8,635 nucleotides of DNA. It comes from Lentisphaerota bacterium. Its GTDB lineage: Bacteria > Verrucomicrobiota > Lentisphaeria > Oligosphaerales > PUNB01. The DNA lies in NCBI GenBank assembly GCA_003552565.1, contig PUNB01000150.1:1-8635 (forward strand), read 5' to 3'. Of the stretch, positions 6,812 to 8,635 are shown piece by piece; within the stretch, counting starts at the first letter, position 1; each line of letters begins with the position of its first letter. Below the pieces are notes generated by a model. It searched no databases. It was not told the DNA's origin and worked only from the letters and a program-made list of their open reading frames with translations. Made by a program: the position numbers and the translations under genes.

Positions 6812-7825
6812 ATGTCATTCAAACCATACCCTTTAATATTTGAACCGCGGTTCGTCCGCGGTTCTTCCCGCGGGCTCAGCGGCACCGCCCCCGACTGGTT
6901 CGCAAAATACTTGAAAACCTGCAATCTGCCGCCGCCGGAAAGTCAGAATTATGATCAATGCTGGCTTCTGATCGATAGCGGGGAAATGCAAAGCACGGTA
7001 CAGAATGGCGATTCAGCCGGCTGCACAATTCGACAACTGGTGCAAACTGCCCCACGGGAACTGGTGGGACGCGAACAGAAAGCCGAAGCCCCCTTCCCCC
7101 TGTGTATCCGTTTATTCGCAACATTCGAAGACCAGCCTTTGCAGGTGCATGCGGGCGAAGAAGCTCCTTGGGAGCTCCGGTGCGAACATGGTAACAAAAA
7201 AGCCTGGTATTGTCTGGCTGTGCAGCCGGAATCACGAGCCTTCGTCGGCATCAGCCCCGCCGCTTCCACTCAACTGTTATTGAATCAGCTGCATACCCCG
7301 GAAGGGCCGCGTTTTATGCAGAAATTCAAGATGCGTCCCGGCGACTCCTGTCTAGTGCCGCCGGGAATAATTCATTCTCTCTCCGTCGGGCACCTGATTT
7401 GGGAAATAGCTTCCACCCCCCTGCCCCCTTTACGACTGGCCCGTTGGCGAGAGGAAAACCCCATACCAAATAAAGAAAAGGAAAAAGCCAGACAATGCTT
7501 GAAACAGGAAAGCCGGCAGAACACCAGATCAGCTCGTGTTCGCGGTTCATTCAGTTACACTCGTAAAATCCCGCTTACTCGGCATTGGCCGTATTTTTCC
7601 CTTGAAGAAATCCGCATTGCCGATCATATCTACCTGGACACCAACAAAGAAGCCTGCCACCTGTTGTATCCGGTTTCGGGAAAAATAACTCTGCAATCCC
7701 GTCAGCAGGAGGATATCGACCTTCCCCCCGGACGCGTCTGCTGTGTCCCTGCCAGCTTGGGACAATACAAACTGATCAGTGATGAACATGCTGAAATCCT
7801 GCGAGCCGCCCCGCCTTGGCAGTGA
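6812..7825 (+). CDS. ManA-like (class I phosphomannose isomerase family) double-cupin protein with altered metal site
   Basis: This 337-residue protein aligns by eye with short class I phosphomannose isomerases such as B. subtilis ManA, which interconvert mannose-6-P and fructose-6-P. Landmarks kept are PLIFEPRF at the start, FPLCIRLFATFEDQPLQVH (Gln101 and His103, metal ligand positions), WYCL, KMRPGDSCLVPPGIIHSL (His178) and LIWEI with Arg198 at the place of the catalytic Arg. Two changes stand out. The metal-binding Glu of the GKTExWY motif is Lys120 here (GNKKAWY), and the usual IWGG near the N-terminus is missing (VRGSSRGLSG instead). The YDW/YDY that follows the Arg is also lost. A second cupin occupies about 236-333. 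Start: ATG at 6812 with AAGGA eight bases upstream. It may be an inactive or repurposed homologue, so no gene symbol is given. Fold assignment is good; enzymatic function is uncertain. Confidence 0.8.
   Translation: MSFKPYPLIFEPRFVRGSSRGLSGTAPDWFAKYLKTCNLPPPESQNYDQCWLLIDSGEMQSTVQNGDSAGCTIRQLVQTAPRELVGREQKAEAPFPLCIRLFATFEDQPLQVHAGEEAPWELRCEHGNKKAWYCLAVQPESRAFVGISPAASTQLLLNQLHTPEGPRFMQKFKMRPGDSCLVPPGIIHSLSVGHLIWEIASTPLPPLRLARWREENPIPNKEKEKARQCLKQESRQNTRSARVRGSFSYTRKIPLTRHWPYFSLEEIRIADHIYLDTNKEACHLLYPVSGKITLQSRQQEDIDLPPGRVCCVPASLGQYKLISDEHAEILRAAPPWQ
6842..6873. repeat. GC-rich palindromic repeat cluster inside the ManA-like gene
   Basis: CCGCGG occurs three times (6845-6850, 6856-6861, 6868-6873), spaced 11 and 12 bases apart, and CCGCGGTTC is directly repeated. 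GAACCGCGG (6842-6850) can pair with CCGCGGTTC (6856-6864) in a 9-base stem with a 5-base loop. It begins about 30 bases after the start codon, at the point where the protein departs from the family's N-terminal motif. Confidence 0.5.
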
Positions 7826-8130
7826 GTAGTGAGAAGCTCGGCAGGTCCTTTCTCAAAACGAATAGATTACTAATTGTTATTATTTTTTCAGTTCAAGCAC
7901 TTGCTTTTTTGATAATCAATACTATTATATTAACTTATCGTTTCCTGATTCCCGAAGCGGATTCAGGTGTTTTGAATAACCCTACTTCCAGTCAGGCCTA
8001 TAATGACTGGAAAAAACGCCAACAACAATACAGGAGTTTTTATTATGGCTACAATGGACAATCTGCAAGCTGCTTTCGCCGGAGAAAGTCAAGCCAACCG
8101 GAAATATCTGGCTTTCGCCAAGAAAGCTGA
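7822..8130 (+). CDS. Possible small single-pass membrane protein (doubtful)
   Basis: A reading frame opens at GTG 7822, which overlaps the stop of the ManA-like gene in a GTGA arrangement, and runs for 102 codons to a TAA at 8128-8130. Residues from about 14 to 40 are a convincing membrane helix (LLIVIIFSVQALAFLIIN is its core), followed by a polar tail with WKKRQQQYRSFYYGY. Against it: no Shine-Dalgarno sequence, AT-rich codons unlike the neighbours (several ATA, TTA, CTA and AGA), and a final stretch of about 86 bases running out of frame through the rubrerythrin gene. The likely promoter dyad of rubrerythrin also lies inside it. It may simply be the AT-rich leader of the next gene. I do not recognise a family. 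Confidence 0.22.
   Translation: MSSEKLGRSFLKTNRLLIVIIFSVQALAFLIINTIILTYRFLIPEADSGVLNNPTSSQAYNDWKKRQQQYRSFYYGYNGQSASCFRRRKSSQPEISGFRQES
7986..8012. promoter_or_regulatory. 27-base dyad enclosing the rubrerythrin -10 box, probable operator
   Basis: TTCCAGTCA (7986-7994) and TGACTGGAA (8004-8012) are perfect 9-base inverted arms around a 9-base centre containing most of TATAAT (7999-8004). A repressor bound here would block RNA polymerase directly. The alternative is an mRNA stem if transcription starts further upstream. The sequence does not match a Fur, PerR or OxyR consensus that I can recognise. Confidence 0.5.
8032..8036 (+). promoter_or_regulatory. Ribosome binding site of rubrerythrin
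   Basis: AGGAG lies eight bases before the ATG at 8045. It fixes the start there rather than at the in-frame ATG at 8003, which would add 14 residues not seen in rubrerythrins and would start inside the dyad. Confidence 0.75.
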
Positions 8131-8545
8131 AGCAGAAGGCAAACCCGGCATCGCCCGCCTTTTCCGGGCCGCGGCAGAAGCTGAAACTGTACATGCCCAT
8201 GCGCATCTACGGGTAATGGATGGTGTCGGCGACACTAAAGCAAATATCCAGGAAGCGATCAACGGTGAAGGCCATGAATTCAAGGAAATGTATCCTGAAT
8301 TCATAGCGGAAGCCAAGAAAGAAGGCGATCAAAAAGCCTTGCGATCTTTTGAATACGCCATGAAGGTCGAAGAAATTCATCATGACCTGTATTCAAAGGC
8401 GGCTCAGGCACTGGAATCGGGCGAAGATTTCAAGGCTGAACGCATCTATGTATGCACGGTATGCGGCAACACCGAATTGGGGCAGGCTCCGGAAGAATGC
8501 CCGATCTGCGGAGTGCCGGCCTCCAAATTCACCTTGATTCAGTAA
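8045..8545 (+). CDS. rbr: Rubrerythrin (peroxide-reducing di-iron protein)
   Basis: This 166-residue cytoplasmic protein reduces hydrogen peroxide to water in anaerobes and microaerophiles, with electrons from NAD(P)H via rubredoxin or a flavoprotein. The N-terminal four-helix di-iron domain has Glu14 (AFAGESQAN), Glu47 and His50 in AEAETVHAHAHLRV, and Glu99 with His102 in VEEIHHDLY. Acidic residues in the EFKEMYPEFIAEA segment (68-80) probably supply another ligand position. The C-terminal rubredoxin-like iron site has CTVC (127-130) and CPIC (143-146). Length is slightly short of the classical 190-residue protein but normal for the compact type. Start at 8045 is chosen from AGGAG upstream. 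The gene has its own probable promoter inside a dyad and is followed by two hairpins, so it is likely a single-gene transcript responding to oxidative stress. Confidence 0.97.
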   Translation: MATMDNLQAAFAGESQANRKYLAFAKKAEAEGKPGIARLFRAAAEAETVHAHAHLRVMDGVGDTKANIQEAINGEGHEFKEMYPEFIAEAKKEGDQKALRSFEYAMKVEEIHHDLYSKAAQALESGEDFKAERIYVCTVCGNTELGQAPEECPICGVPASKFTLIQ

Positions 8546-8564
8546 AAGCTTTGCTCTTACTGAA
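8538..8564 (+). terminator. Hairpin over the rubrerythrin stop codon
   Basis: TTCAGTAAAAGC (8538-8549) pairs with GCTCTTACTGAA (8553-8564) with one mismatch and a three-T loop. The stem includes the TAA stop. No T-run follows, so it is more likely a 3'-end stabiliser or part of a two-hairpin terminator than a terminator alone. Confidence 0.35.
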
Positions 8565-8574
8565 ATGCAACCAT

Positions 8575-8612
8575 ACCGCCGGAGTTTCGTCGATAAGCGA
8601 AACTCCGGCGGT
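8575..8612 (+). terminator. Strong hairpin after rubrerythrin, possible terminator
   Basis: Fifteen perfect base pairs join 8575-8589 (ACCGCCGGAGTTTCG) to 8598-8612, with an 8-base loop. The 3' flank is TTCAATGTTAAAAT, only modestly T-rich, so intrinsic termination is plausible but not textbook. As the only strong structure after rubrerythrin it probably marks the transcript end; it could also be a dispersed palindrome. Bases 8613-8635 show nothing else. Confidence 0.55.
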
Positions 8613-8635
8613 TCAATGTTAAAATCCCCCCACAC

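Larger units (their letters stand above)
7826..8044 (+). promoter_or_regulatory. AT-rich leader and promoter region of rubrerythrin
   Basis: This 219-base stretch is clearly AT-richer than the flanking genes. A perfect TATAAT lies at 7999-8004, about 40 bases before the rubrerythrin ATG. Its -35 position is poor; TTGAAT at 7972-7977 is 21 bases away, too far for a standard sigma-70 promoter, so an activator may be needed. A second weak candidate is TTGCTT (7901-7906) with TATTAT (7923-7928). A short palindrome TTGATAATCAA lies at 7909-7919; it is not an FNR site because the half-sites are one base apart. Confidence 0.5.

Noticed and set aside
7909..7919. FNR-like site TTGATAATCAA
   Set aside because: The half-sites match FNR but are separated by one base instead of four.
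8003..8044. Earlier rubrerythrin start at ATG 8003
   Set aside because: That ATG overlaps the -10 box and dyad, lacks a ribosome binding site and adds residues not typical of the family.

Overview
The window looks like ordinary bacterial chromosome from a Gram-negative-type anaerobe or microaerophile. The clues are a rubrerythrin, a metal-uptake ABC permease, an FtsK with a four-segment membrane domain and a RodZ-like envelope protein. Genes are tightly packed and moderately GC-rich, with AT-rich control regions. The aspartyl-tRNA synthetase carries the RDHGG form of the anticodon-binding domain, typical of non-discriminating enzymes in lineages that make Asn-tRNA by transamidation. A PVC-group host (for example Lentisphaerota) would fit the overall look, but this is a guess; no 16S rRNA or other decisive marker is present.

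Layout. Bases 1-981 (+) hold the 3' end of a ZnuC-type ATPase, overlapping by one base a complete ZnuB-type permease; together they are the rear of a zinc/manganese uptake operon. After a 26-base gap comes convergent aspS (1008-2816, -). Upstream of aspS is a 255-base gap (2817-3071) packed with three hairpins, which looks like a repeat element. Next are a RodZ-like membrane HTH protein (3072-4169, -) and ftsK (4159-6654, -). The RodZ-like gene starts 11 bases inside the end of ftsK behind a clear Shine-Dalgarno site, so the two form a translationally coupled pair. From the 157-base divergent region 6655-6811, a ManA-like double-cupin gene reads rightward (6812-7825, +). It is followed by an AT-rich stretch that may encode a small membrane protein, then rubrerythrin (8045-8545, +) and two tandem hairpins to the window end.

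How the genes fit together. ftsK and the RodZ-like gene join chromosome translocation at the septum to an envelope protein of the MreB-linked shape machinery. aspS, further along the same strand, is housekeeping and may have its own promoter. The ManA-like protein keeps the fold landmarks of class I phosphomannose isomerase but has Lys where a metal-binding Glu is expected, so its activity is doubtful. Rubrerythrin is a peroxide-detoxifying protein; its likely -10 box lies inside a 27-base dyad that looks like an operator. There is no mobile element with a transposase, CRISPR array, tRNA, rRNA or defence system in the window. The most interesting items are the altered ManA site, the unusual RodZ-like architecture, the hairpin cluster before aspS and the dyad before rubrerythrin.
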